NCBI GenBank assembly: GCA_000648925.1 | Contig: JFHF01000004.1 | Coordinates: 1-64,000 of the forward strand | Direction of reading: 5' to 3' | Origin: Caballeronia jiangsuensis | GTDB taxonomy: Bacteria > Pseudomonadota > Gammaproteobacteria > Burkholderiales > Burkholderiaceae | DNA: 64,000 nt | Shown: positions 12,030-20,118 of the stretch, piece after piece | How the letters are laid out: each line of letters opens with the position of its first letter | Position numbering within the stretch: position 1 is the first letter of the stretch | Made by a program: the position numbers and the translations under genes | Notes under the pieces: generated by a model | The model's input: only the letters and a program-made list of their open reading frames with translations | Told to the model about the DNA's origin: nothing | The model's database searches: none

Positions 12030-12515
12030 TCATTCCGACTTGTTCTTCGGGATGTTCCACTTGCCTGTCACCACGCCGCCCTTCTTCGCGCCGGTGTTGT
12101 CCTGCGGCTGATACTCCATGTTGAATTGCGCGAAATTGAGCGTGACGCTCTCTGCAATCTGATCGCCGCCGCCCGAGCCCACCGAATGGCTGCTGATGAG
12201 CACTTCCTTCAGCGTGATCTTCAGATACTCGACCGGCTCGTTGCCGCCCGCCTTGCGCAGCGTGAGCACGGCTTCGGGCATGTGCACGCCCTGGCAGCAC
12301 GACTGCACGATCGTGGGCGAGCTTTTATCGACGTACTTGCTGATCGTGAGGTCCTGCACCGACGCGGTTCCGGTGCCGCCGCCCGTGCCGGTGTGCGTCG
12401 TGCCCATCTGCGAGCAGCCCCAGGACCAGCTCAGCACCTCGATCTCTTCGGTGTGACCCACCGCCAGAGATTCACCCTTGATATCGCCCAGCTTGAGAAA
12501 CATATCCACAGCCAT
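12030..12515 (-). CDS. hcp: T6SS inner-tube protein Hcp (TssD)
   Basis: A 161-residue Hcp1-type ring protein whose stacked hexamers form the tube that is expelled. It opens MAVDMFLKLGDIKGES and has the family's HTEEIEVLSWSWG, TISKYVDKSSP and EYLKITLKEVLISS segments, ending in the YQPQ...GW-type strand. The upstream open frame extends 50 residues but is not Hcp-like; GGAGA lies 7 bases before the chosen ATG. Hcp is the first gene of the visible operon, so its promoter should lie in the 175 bases upstream. I could not identify a convincing sigma-70 or sigma-54 box there. Confidence 0.95.
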   Translation of the reverse strand: MAVDMFLKLGDIKGESLAVGHTEEIEVLSWSWGCSQMGTTHTGTGGGTGTASVQDLTISKYVDKSSPTIVQSCCQGVHMPEAVLTLRKAGGNEPVEYLKITLKEVLISSHSVGSGGGDQIAESVTLNFAQFNMEYQPQDNTGAKKGGVVTGKWNIPKNKSE

Positions 12516-12690
12516 GTCAGTCTCCAGAGAAAAATGCGCCTTGCGGCACAGGCAAAATTCGCGTCGCCATTGGATCGCGAAGCTTGGTTTGCGGGCTATA
12601 AACGCACCGCATTGATTCGGATATCTAATTGATATCGATGTTTCGGCGCGTTTGAAACGCCGCACATCAACCCGAATTCAAATCAAAAAT

Positions 12691-12927
12691 TCATTCACCG
12701 AGCGCGCGGCGGATCGCCGCCGCCACGGCTGTCGCGTCGCCGCGTTCGCACAGCGCAGCCCAGCTTTCAAGCGTGTTACGACTCACCGCCGGCGCTTCGC
12801 AAAGCTGCGCAAATCGTGCGAGGGTTGCCGTCGAACCGGCTATGCTATGAAAACGTTCGCGTCCGATGCACGCGTCCAGCATGACCGCCATGCCTGCCTG
12901 CCGGGCGCGGTCGAGGAGGGTCTCCAT
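12691..12927 (-). CDS. Small hypothetical protein
   Basis: A 78-residue protein I do not recognise. It starts METLLDRARQAGMAVMLDAC behind a good AGGAGA ribosome-binding site six bases upstream and ends in an alanine-rich amphipathic helix (ATAVAAAIRRALGE). The sequence reads as soluble and helical, without a signal peptide or membrane segment. It is divergent from the sigma factor gene and precedes hcp on the same strand by 175 bases. Codon use and the ribosome-binding site suggest a real gene. A link to T6SS is only positional. Confidence 0.55.
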   Translation of the reverse strand: METLLDRARQAGMAVMLDACIGRERFHSIAGSTATLARFAQLCEAPAVSRNTLESWAALCERGDATAVAAAIRRALGE

Positions 12928-13095
12928 GATCTGTCTCCTAATCGGTGGTTCGAGTGCGCGCCGTTGCGCGATCCGTGACCCGAAAACAGCCGCCCCCGCC
13001 CGCTTATTCCGCAAAAAAAATCGAAAAATTTTCGGAATAGATCGGGTTCTGGAGTGTTGTCAATCATGAGCGCGCCCATCACAGGAGCTGCCCCG

Positions 13096-13629
13096 ATGAA
13101 CGACGACGACCTGCCGACCGTCCTGCCGACGCTGTTGCCTCGGTTATGGCGGTTTGCGCTGCGGCTCACGCAGAATCAGCACGACGCCGAGGATCTGGTG
13201 CAGCGCGCCTGCGTGCGGGCGCTGGAGCGGCGCAGCCAGTTGCAGCCGGGGACGTCGACGCTGAGCTGGCTGTTCTCGATCGTGCATTCGACGTGGATGA
13301 ACGAATTGCGCGCACGTTCGATTCGCAGCCGCGGCAGCATGGACTGGCAGGACGAAGAGATCGAATCGTTCGCCGATCCTTCGGCGCGTAATCCGGAGCT
13401 CGATTTGCTGCATCGCCAGGTGATCGACGCGGTGGAGACGCTGCCCGAAGCGCAGCGGGTCGTGATGGTGCTGGTGGCGATCGAAGGCCTGAGCTATCGC
13501 GAGGCGGCCGAAGTGCTCGACGTGCCGATCGGCACGATCATGAGCCGGCTGTCGCGCGCGCGGCTTACGATCGGTCAGAAATTCAGCGTGCAGGCTCCGG
13601 CGGCAACCAGAAAAGGAGAATCCTTATGA
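13096..13629 (+). CDS. ECF-family RNA polymerase sigma factor
   Basis: A 177-residue extracytoplasmic-function sigma factor. Region 2 is visible as QNQHDAEDLVQRACVRALER and LSWLFSIVHSTWMNELRARS; region 4 as LPEAQRVVMVLVAIEGLSYREAAEVLDVPIGTIMSRLSRAR with its helix-turn-helix. Linkers and length are typical. Two upstream in-frame starts exist, but AGGAG eight bases before the chosen ATG favours this one. The stop overlaps the start of the downstream anti-sigma gene, so the pair is translationally coupled. Target promoters are unknown. Confidence 0.92.
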   Translation: MNDDDLPTVLPTLLPRLWRFALRLTQNQHDAEDLVQRACVRALERRSQLQPGTSTLSWLFSIVHSTWMNELRARSIRSRGSMDWQDEEIESFADPSARNPELDLLHRQVIDAVETLPEAQRVVMVLVAIEGLSYREAAEVLDVPIGTIMSRLSRARLTIGQKFSVQAPAATRKGESL

Positions 13630-14456
13630 TGAATGTCGATGATTCGCTGCTGATGTCGTACGTCGACGGCGAGCTTTCGCCGGAACAGCGCGCGGAAATC
13701 GAAGCGGCGATTGCGCACTCCGACGAACTGGCGGCGCGCGCAGCGGCGCTGCAGGCGTCGGTCCTGCCGTATCGCGCCGCCTACGACCGGCAAACGGTGC
13801 CGCCCGTGCCGGAAAGCCTCACGCGCCGCATCGAGGAACTCGTGAGCGTCAGCACGCCGCAAGAGCGCAAGGCGCCGCGCGGCACGCGCCGCTTTTCGAT
13901 GCAATGGGCGGCCGCGGCCTTCGTCGCGGGTGCGATCTGCTCGGGCGTGCTCACCGGTTATCTCGGCGGCTACAACCCGTTGAATCGCGGCGCCGATCCG
14001 TGGGTGCAGAGCGTAGCGGACTATCAGGTGCTCTACGGGCGCGACACGGTCTCCAATCTGCGGGAAGACAAGGCCAGCACGGAGCAGGTTCTGGCCGATA
14101 TCCACCAGCGCGACGGCATGCCGGTCGATGTTCCGGATCTGCGCCAGGTCGGCCTCAAGTTCAAGCGCGTGCAGCGCCTGAATTACCATGACCGCCCGCT
14201 CATCCAGATGGTGTATCTGCCGGAGCGCGGCGATCCTGTCGCCTTGTGCGTGATCGAGGAAAACGAGAGCGATGCGCCGGTGCGCTCCGGTCAGGTCGGG
14301 GATATGAAGACGGTCACGTGGCGCACGAACCGGCTCGCTTACGTGCTGCTCGCGAAAGCGCCTTCGCTCGACCTTCAGGCTGTCGGCAACAGCATCGCCA
14401 GCGGGAAAACCGTTCCGCTATACAGCGACCGTGCGGAGGGCGCGCGCGACAGTTAG
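13626..14456 (+). CDS. Membrane anti-sigma factor
   Basis: A 276-residue single-pass membrane protein paired with the preceding ECF sigma gene. The N-terminal cytoplasmic part (about 1-90) has the helical YVDGELSPEQRAEIEAAIA segment seen in many anti-sigma factors. A membrane segment follows at about 93-113, then a roughly 160-residue periplasmic domain. The His-x3-Cys-x2-Cys zinc motif of ZAS-type anti-sigma factors is absent. AAAGGAG precedes the start; a second ATG directly follows the first. It probably holds the sigma factor at the membrane until a periplasmic or redox signal arrives; that role is inferred from pairing. Confidence 0.85.
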   Translation: MMNVDDSLLMSYVDGELSPEQRAEIEAAIAHSDELAARAAALQASVLPYRAAYDRQTVPPVPESLTRRIEELVSVSTPQERKAPRGTRRFSMQWAAAAFVAGAICSGVLTGYLGGYNPLNRGADPWVQSVADYQVLYGRDTVSNLREDKASTEQVLADIHQRDGMPVDVPDLRQVGLKFKRVQRLNYHDRPLIQMVYLPERGDPVALCVIEENESDAPVRSGQVGDMKTVTWRTNRLAYVLLAKAPSLDLQAVGNSIASGKTVPLYSDRAEGARDS

Positions 14457-14492
14457 CCAAACGCGTGCGCCCAGAAGCGCCTTCTCCTGGCC

Positions 14493-15212
14493 CTACCCAG
14501 CCGCGTCACGACGTGGGCCGCCGTCTTCGACCGCCGATGCATCGACACGCTCGAAGATGGCGCCGCGTGGCGCGGAAGGATCGGTGATCGGCGCGTAGGC
14601 GAGTTTTCGGGCTTCCTTCGCTCCGATGCCAAAGGCGCGCATGAGCGCGTACATCGATTGCTCGGCGTAGTCCACGGGCGCGTCGCCGGATAAAAGCGTT
14701 TCGATGCCGTACATGATCGAGCCGAGCGCGATATCGCGTGCGACGACCACATCCGCGACGTCGAACCGGCCGGCATCCAGGGCCATCTGCAGGTCCCGCA
14801 TGAGGTACTCGTCGAGCAGACGGCCTCGCGATCCCCGTTTCGTGCCCACGCGCGTGATGAACGCGCCCCACAACGGATAGCGCGCCGCCATGCTCATGTA
14901 AAGGCGCGAACCCACCACGACGCGCTGCGCCGGATCGTCGATCGCGCGCACGAGCGGATCGATGACGGCGAGCACTTCGTCGCTGCTTTCGCCCGCCACC
15001 GCCGACAGCAGTTCCGCCGTCGTGCGGAAGTAGTTGTAGAACGTCCCGCGCGCGACGCCCGCCGCAGCGATGAAATCGTCGATGGTCGGAGCGTCCGCGC
15101 CCTTCTCCGCAAAAACCGCCAGCGCGCTTTCGATCAAACGAATGCGCGTCTTTTCGCGTCGCAACGCACCCACGCGCGTCCGGTGATTTTCGCTCGATTC
15201 TGTCGCTTCCAT
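14493..15212 (-). CDS. TetR/AcrR-family transcriptional regulator
   Basis: A 239-residue repressor with a TetR N-terminal helix-turn-helix (about 22-70: ESALAVFAEKGADAPTIDDF, then AAAGVARGTFYNYFRT) and a ligand-binding helical C-terminal domain. It is divergent from the FAH-hydrolase operon and separated from it by 175 bases holding two matched palindromic sites (15285-15299 and 15319-15333). It therefore probably represses that operon and itself, with release by a pathway substrate or intermediate. A rather basic, polar C-terminal tail follows the core domain. Confidence 0.9.
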   Translation of the reverse strand: MEATESSENHRTRVGALRREKTRIRLIESALAVFAEKGADAPTIDDFIAAAGVARGTFYNYFRTTAELLSAVAGESSDEVLAVIDPLVRAIDDPAQRVVVGSRLYMSMAARYPLWGAFITRVGTKRGSRGRLLDEYLMRDLQMALDAGRFDVADVVVARDIALGSIMYGIETLLSGDAPVDYAEQSMYALMRAFGIGAKEARKLAYAPITDPSAPRGAIFERVDASAVEDGGPRRDAAG

Positions 15213-15284
15213 TGGCTATCCCGTTGATCCGGTTTGATTTTAGCAGCGCACGCATTGTGCGGGTTTGTCCTGATCGGATTCATA

Positions 15285-15333
15285 TTGACGAGTTTGTCAT
15301 TTCGCATAAAATTGGAACTGACAAATTCGTCAA
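15285..15333. promoter_or_regulatory. Paired TetR-type operators with overlapping promoter
   Basis: Two 15-base sites, TTGACGAGTTTGTCA (15285-15299) and TGACAAATTCGTCAA (15319-15333), are reverse complements of each other with one mismatch. Each contains TGAC-N6-GTCA, itself palindromic. Between and across them is a plausible sigma-70 promoter reading toward the FAH gene: TTGACG (15285-15290), 16-base spacer, TAAAAT (15307-15312). A dimer on each site would cover the -35 box and the region just after the -10 box. Assignment to the adjacent TetR is inference from position. Confidence 0.7.
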
Positions 15334-15387
15334 TACGAGATTCAGCACACCCGGGGCGTTTCGTCTGCGGGTCTACAGGAGGCAGAA

Positions 15388-16236
15388 ATGAGGTTCGTCA
15401 GTTTCGAAAAAAATGGCCGTGCAACCCTCGGCGTGCGCGAAGGCGATTACGTGCGCGTCATCGGCGACGAGCCGCTGGAATCGCTGCTCGCACGCGGCGT
15501 CCGGCTCGATGAATATGCAAAGAACAACGCGACGGAGGACAAGATCCCTGCAGCCGGGCTGAAGTACCTTCCGCCGCTGCAAAAGCCGCCGAAGATCGTT
15601 TGCGTGGGTCTGAACTACGCCGACCACACGAAGGAAAGCAAGTACGAGCAACCCGATTACCCGACGCTGTTTCTGCGCGTCAACACGAGTCTCATCGCGC
15701 ACGAGCAGCCGATGATTCGTCCGTCCGTGACCGATTCCGAAGGGCTCGATTACGAAGGCGAAGTCGCCGTCGTGCTGGCCACGGGCGGCCGCCACATCTC
15801 GAAGGAAGCCGCGCTCTCGCACGTCGCGGGCTATGCGCTCTTCAACGACGGCTCGGTGCGCGAGTATCAGTTCAAGACGCCGCAATGGACCGTCGGCAAG
15901 AACTTCGACGGCACGGGCGCGTTCGGCCCCGATCTCGTCACCGCCGACGAGCTGCCCGAAGGCGCGAAGGGCCTGTTGCTGGAGACGCGCGTGAACGGCG
16001 AGGTGGTGCAATCGGCCAGCACCGACGACATGGTCTTCGATGTCGCGACGCTCATCAGCGTGATCAGCGAAGCCATCACGCTCGAACCCGGCGACGTGAT
16101 CGTGACCGGCACGCCCTCGGGCATCGGCTGGGCGCGCACGCCGCGCCTCCTGATGAAAGCGGGCGACGTTTGCGAAGTGTCGGTGGAAAAGATCGGCACG
16201 CTGCGCAATGTCATTGCCGACGAAGCCGCGCGCTAA
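15388..16236 (+). CDS. Fumarylacetoacetate hydrolase family protein
   Basis: A 282-residue FAH-fold enzyme. Family members hydrolyse C-C bonds of acylpyruvates or act as hydratases or decarboxylases on ring-cleavage products, using Mg2+ or Mn2+. Metal-ligand candidates are E123 and E125 in DYEGEV and D154 in FNDGS; the GKNFDGTGAFGP and TGTPSGIG motifs are intact. An N-terminal small domain precedes the catalytic domain (from about residue 68). It is the first gene behind the TetR-controlled promoter, with AGGAGG upstream. Next to an extradiol dioxygenase and a hydroxylase it probably processes the cleaved ring; the exact substrate cannot be read from sequence. Confidence 0.9.
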   Translation: MRFVSFEKNGRATLGVREGDYVRVIGDEPLESLLARGVRLDEYAKNNATEDKIPAAGLKYLPPLQKPPKIVCVGLNYADHTKESKYEQPDYPTLFLRVNTSLIAHEQPMIRPSVTDSEGLDYEGEVAVVLATGGRHISKEAALSHVAGYALFNDGSVREYQFKTPQWTVGKNFDGTGAFGPDLVTADELPEGAKGLLLETRVNGEVVQSASTDDMVFDVATLISVISEAITLEPGDVIVTGTPSGIGWARTPRLLMKAGDVCEVSVEKIGTLRNVIADEAAR

Positions 16237-16294
16237 TTCCTTATCCGCGAAGCCGGCCGCAGAGCCGGCGCTTATCGAACATGGAGACGCGGTC

Positions 16295-17233
16295 ATGAGC
16301 GACCCAACCGTAGCATCCGCATGTGCGAGTGTTCACTCGATCGATCACTTTGCGCTCAACGTTCCTTCGCTTGCCGATGCCGAGCGTTTCTTCAGCGCGT
16401 TCGGTCTCGATGTCACATCGACCGCCGACGAACTGGAGTTGCGCGCAGTCGATGGACATCGCTGGGCGCGCATCATTCCCGCATCGAGAAAGTCGCTCGC
16501 GTATTTGAGTTTCAACTGCTTCGAAGCGGATTTCGCAGCGATCCTCGAGCAGGTGAAGGCGACAGGCGCCGACGTGCTTGCATCGCCCGAAGAAGGCTTC
16601 TGGTTCCGCGATCCCGACGGCAATCTGATCCAGGTGAAGATCGGCCCCAAGACGACGCCGTTCGACAAGGCACCATGCGTCGTCGCATCGAGCCATGCGG
16701 ACGAGCGCGGCGCGCATATGCGCTCGGAGGCAAAGACCGTGCGTCCGCGACGCCTCTCTCATGTGCTGCTGTTTTCACCGGACGTCCTCGGCGCGCTCGA
16801 TTTCTACGGCAAGGCGCTCGGCCTGCGCCTGTCGGACAAGTCACTCGACATCATCGCGTTCACCCATGCACCGCACGGCAGCGACCATCATCTCGTCGCG
16901 TTCGCCAAGAGCAGCGCGCGCGGCTGGCATCACGCGGCGTGGGATGTCGATGACGTGAACCTCGTCGGTCAGGGCGCGTCGCAAATGGCCGCTGCCGGCT
17001 TCACGAGAGGCTGGGGCACCGGCAGGCACGTTCTGGGCTCGAACTACTTCCATTACGTGCAGGACCCGTGGGGCTCCTTCTTCGAGTACTCCGCCGATAT
17101 CGACTTCGTGTCCGCAGGCGAAGCGTGGCCCGCCAGCGATTTCGCGCCGGAAGACTCGCTCTATCTCTGGGGTCCGCCGGTCCCCGACGACTTCATCCAC
17201 AACACCGAAGCCGGCGTCGTCTTAGAAGACTGA
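16295..17233 (+). CDS. Two-domain VOC-family extradiol ring-cleavage dioxygenase
   Basis: A 312-residue type I extradiol dioxygenase with two vicinal-oxygen-chelate domains (about 13-120 and 150-270). Iron ligands expected in the second domain are present: H156 (RRLSH), H212 or H213 (GWHHAAW) and E264 (GSFFEY); H198/H199 (SDHHL) matches the catalytic histidine region. It should cleave a catechol-type intermediate next to the hydroxyls. GGAGA precedes the chosen ATG; the longer frame overlapping the FAH gene lacks family similarity in its first 29 residues. Substrate specificity (bicyclic or side-chain catechol) is unknown. Confidence 0.88.
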   Translation: MSDPTVASACASVHSIDHFALNVPSLADAERFFSAFGLDVTSTADELELRAVDGHRWARIIPASRKSLAYLSFNCFEADFAAILEQVKATGADVLASPEEGFWFRDPDGNLIQVKIGPKTTPFDKAPCVVASSHADERGAHMRSEAKTVRPRRLSHVLLFSPDVLGALDFYGKALGLRLSDKSLDIIAFTHAPHGSDHHLVAFAKSSARGWHHAAWDVDDVNLVGQGASQMAAAGFTRGWGTGRHVLGSNYFHYVQDPWGSFFEYSADIDFVSAGEAWPASDFAPEDSLYLWGPPVPDDFIHNTEAGVVLED

Positions 17234-17322
17234 TCGCTTCACACCCTTTGCATCGATTCGATGGCAGCCGGTTCATCCGGCGCCAGGGCACAACTCGCTC
17301 TATTTTCAGCAGGTGAACCGAA

Positions 17323-18939
17323 ATGACAGATCAAACCATTCTCGACGTCGCTATCGTCGGATACGGACCCGTCGGGCAATCTCTTTCGATCTTGCTCGGA
17401 GAACGCGGCTATAACGTCGCGGTCTTCGATCGCTGGCCTTCGCTGTATCCGCTTCCGCGCGCCGTATTTCACGACCACGAGATTCGTCGTGTTTTCCATG
17501 CGATGGACATCGGAGAAGACGTCGAGCGCATCTCGCAACCGTCGTCTAAGTATCAGTGGTTCAACGCGGACTGGAAGACGCTCGTCGAGATCGACTGGTC
17601 GGCGGAATCGATCAGCGATGGACCGGTGGGCTATCTCTTCAATCAGCCGTCGCTCGAAGCGCTCCTCGACAAAAAGGCGAAGTCGCTTCCGAACGTCTCC
17701 GTGCAACAGGGCTGGGAAGCAACCGGTTTGCGTCAGTTGTCCGACTGTTGCGAACTGACTCTGCGTCGCGGCCTAATGAACGGCGCGACGTGGGAGCCGA
17801 CCGGCGAGACGCAGACGGTGCGCGCACGCTATGTCGTCGGCGCGGACGGCGCGAACAGCTTCGTGCGCAAGTCGCAGAACATCGAGTTCGATGACCTCGG
17901 CTTCCAGGAAGACTGGCTCGTGATCGATCTCAAGCCGAACGACGGCGTGAAGCTCGACGTGCCCGATATCGGCCAGTGGTGCAATCCGGAGCGCCCGACG
18001 ACGATGGTGCCGGGCGGCCCGGGCTTGCGTCGCTGGGAGTTCATGCGTCTGCCGCACGAATCGATCGAAGAGCTGCAAAAGCCGGAGAAAGTGTGGGAAC
18101 TGCTGTCGCCCTGGGTCACACCGGAGAACGCGACGCTCGTGCGCCATGCCGTCTACAAGTTCCGCTCGCTGATCGCACGAAACTGGCGTGAGGGGCGCGT
18201 CGTGCTCGCGGGCGACGCTGCGCATCAGATGCCGCCGTTCATGGGACAGGGCATGTGCTCGGGCATTCGCGACGCATGGAATCTCGCCTGGCGCTTCGAC
18301 CTGATCCTGAAGGGCATCGCATCGGACCGCGTGCTGGAGGACTACACGCCCGAGCGCCGCCCGCAAGTGCGCGCGGTGATCGATGCATCGATCGCGATGG
18401 GACAGGTCGTCTGCATCTCCGACAAAGAAGAAGCGGCTCGACGCGACGCGGCGTATCTCGCCGGCGACGTGCCTGCGCTGCCGCCCTTCCCCGGTCTCAC
18501 CGATGGCCTGATCTGCAAGGACCCGGCGTTCGCTTGCGCAAGCGTGGCCGGACTGCTGAGCGTTCACGGCAAGGTCATGAACGTGGACGAAGCATCCCGT
18601 TACGACGACGCGATGCCGAACGGCTTTCACGTCATCGCGCTCGACGCGCACCCGAACCGGTATCTCGACGCGCAAGCCAAGGCCGCTCTCGCTGCCATCG
18701 GCGGGCGTTCGATCGGCATCACGAGCGACGCGGACAAAGCCGTCAAGGATCGCGTGCTCATCGACGTCAGCGGCAAGTACAGGCAGTTCTTCGATGAGCA
18801 CGGTGTCGAAGCCATCATCGTGCGGCCCGACTACTACATCTTCGGCGGCGTGAAGACGCTCGAAGAACTGCCGATGTTGTTGAGCGATCTCGTGTCGCGC
18901 CTTTCGGTCGAAGAGCGCACGGAAGCGGTCGTCCTCTGA
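17323..18939 (+). CDS. FAD-dependent aromatic hydroxylase (MhpA/PheA-like)
   Basis: A 538-residue class A flavoprotein monooxygenase that should hydroxylate an aromatic ring using NAD(P)H and O2. Visible motifs are the dinucleotide-binding GYGPVG (13-18), VVGADGANS near 171 (DG motif), and AGDAAHQMPPFMGQGMCSG near 297 (GD motif). The C-terminal 130 residues resemble the thioredoxin-like domain of phenol hydroxylase and MhpA relatives. It would create the diol opened by the upstream dioxygenase. An 89-base gap separates it from the dioxygenase gene, with CAGGTGAACCGAA before the start. Confidence 0.9.
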   Translation: MTDQTILDVAIVGYGPVGQSLSILLGERGYNVAVFDRWPSLYPLPRAVFHDHEIRRVFHAMDIGEDVERISQPSSKYQWFNADWKTLVEIDWSAESISDGPVGYLFNQPSLEALLDKKAKSLPNVSVQQGWEATGLRQLSDCCELTLRRGLMNGATWEPTGETQTVRARYVVGADGANSFVRKSQNIEFDDLGFQEDWLVIDLKPNDGVKLDVPDIGQWCNPERPTTMVPGGPGLRRWEFMRLPHESIEELQKPEKVWELLSPWVTPENATLVRHAVYKFRSLIARNWREGRVVLAGDAAHQMPPFMGQGMCSGIRDAWNLAWRFDLILKGIASDRVLEDYTPERRPQVRAVIDASIAMGQVVCISDKEEAARRDAAYLAGDVPALPPFPGLTDGLICKDPAFACASVAGLLSVHGKVMNVDEASRYDDAMPNGFHVIALDAHPNRYLDAQAKAALAAIGGRSIGITSDADKAVKDRVLIDVSGKYRQFFDEHGVEAIIVRPDYYIFGGVKTLEELPMLLSDLVSRLSVEERTEAVVL

Positions 18940-18962
18940 CTCAAAACAAAAAGGAAAAGAAC

Positions 18963-20063
18963 ATGAGGAAGACACTATGCGCGCTGCTCGCTGCATGCGC
19001 GCTCACTCCGCACGCCAGAGCGCAAAGCAGTGTGACGCTGTTCGGTATTCTCGACGTCGGCGTGAGCTATGTGAGCAACGAAAACGGCAGCCATAACTTC
19101 AAGGCCGACGACTCGATCTGGACACCGAGCATCTGGGGCGTTCGTGGCATCGAGGATCTCGGCGGCGGCTACAAGACCCTCTTCGAGCTTGCGTCGCAGT
19201 TCTCGGTGAACAGCGGCGCGGGGATTCCGGGACCGGGCGCCGACTTCAACCGGCAGGCTTTCGTGGGTCTGTCGAAGGACGGCGTCGGGCGCATCACGTT
19301 CGGCCAGCAATACAACCTGATGGCCGACTTCCTCTTCTTTCCGCCTGCGAAACTCGACGGCGCCTTCACGTATGGCGGCCTCTACAACATGCGCCAGGGG
19401 CCGTTCGCCGCGCTCGGCATTCCCCAGAATCCGACCGGCTCGTTCGACTTCGACCAGACCGGCGGAACGTCGCGCGTATCGAACTCGGTCAAGATCGTCT
19501 CGGCCACCTTCGCAGGCCTGAGGCTCGGCGCGCTGTACGGCTTCGGCAACACGCCCGGCTCGTTTTCGGCGAACAACACGATCGGCTTCGGCGTGAACTA
19601 TGCGATCGGCAACTTCGGTATTGCGGCCGCGTACAACGAAACCCGGTACGCGGCGCTCAACGACGGCCACGACGGCATCCGCAATTTCGGCGGCGGGCTC
19701 AGTCAGACCATCGGCGATGTGTATCTCAACGCGCTCTATACCAACACGCGCAATACGCTGACGGGCGGCGTCGTGCAGGCGGTTCAGGCTGGCGCCTTGT
19801 ACACGTTCATGCCGGATATCCGCTTCGGCGCGAACTATCAGTACATGAAGGGCAACGCGCAGTTGAGCCACAACAGGGCGCAGCAAGTCACGAGCGTCGC
19901 TCAGTATCTTCTTTCCAAGCGCACCACGTTGTACGCCGAAGCGGTCGTTCAGTGGACCGGCGGCGATGTCGAAGGCGGACACAACGCCTGGATCAACGGT
20001 GCGGGTCAATCGAGCACCACGCATCAGGTCATCGGCCGCCTCGGCCTGCAGACTTCTTTCTGA
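18963..20063 (+). CDS. Outer-membrane porin (Gram-negative porin family)
   Basis: A 366-residue trimeric beta-barrel porin of the betaproteobacterial OmpC-like family. A signal peptide is evident (MRKTLCALLAACALTPHARA, cleavage before or after QS), then SSVTLFGILDVGVSYVSN, the standard first strand. It shows alternating aromatic strands throughout, GRITFGQQYNLM, and a C-terminal phenylalanine (GLQTSF) for BAM recognition. It lies between the hydroxylase and an MFS importer in one operon, so it probably admits the aromatic substrate across the outer membrane. AAGGAAAAG is the ribosome-binding site. Confidence 0.93.
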   Translation: MRKTLCALLAACALTPHARAQSSVTLFGILDVGVSYVSNENGSHNFKADDSIWTPSIWGVRGIEDLGGGYKTLFELASQFSVNSGAGIPGPGADFNRQAFVGLSKDGVGRITFGQQYNLMADFLFFPPAKLDGAFTYGGLYNMRQGPFAALGIPQNPTGSFDFDQTGGTSRVSNSVKIVSATFAGLRLGALYGFGNTPGSFSANNTIGFGVNYAIGNFGIAAAYNETRYAALNDGHDGIRNFGGGLSQTIGDVYLNALYTNTRNTLTGGVVQAVQAGALYTFMPDIRFGANYQYMKGNAQLSHNRAQQVTSVAQYLLSKRTTLYAEAVVQWTGGDVEGGHNAWINGAGQSSTTHQVIGRLGLQTSF

Positions 20064-20118
20064 CATCAATCGCTCGTCGCGTGCGACGACATCGCTCTAC
20101 GATCTGGAGATCGCAAAC

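Noticed and set aside
12516..12690. Sigma-54 promoter before hcp
   Set aside because: A TGGC and a TTTGCC occur on the minus strand, but their spacing does not fit the -24/-12 rule. Two GATATC hexamers near 12620-12636 are too short to call.
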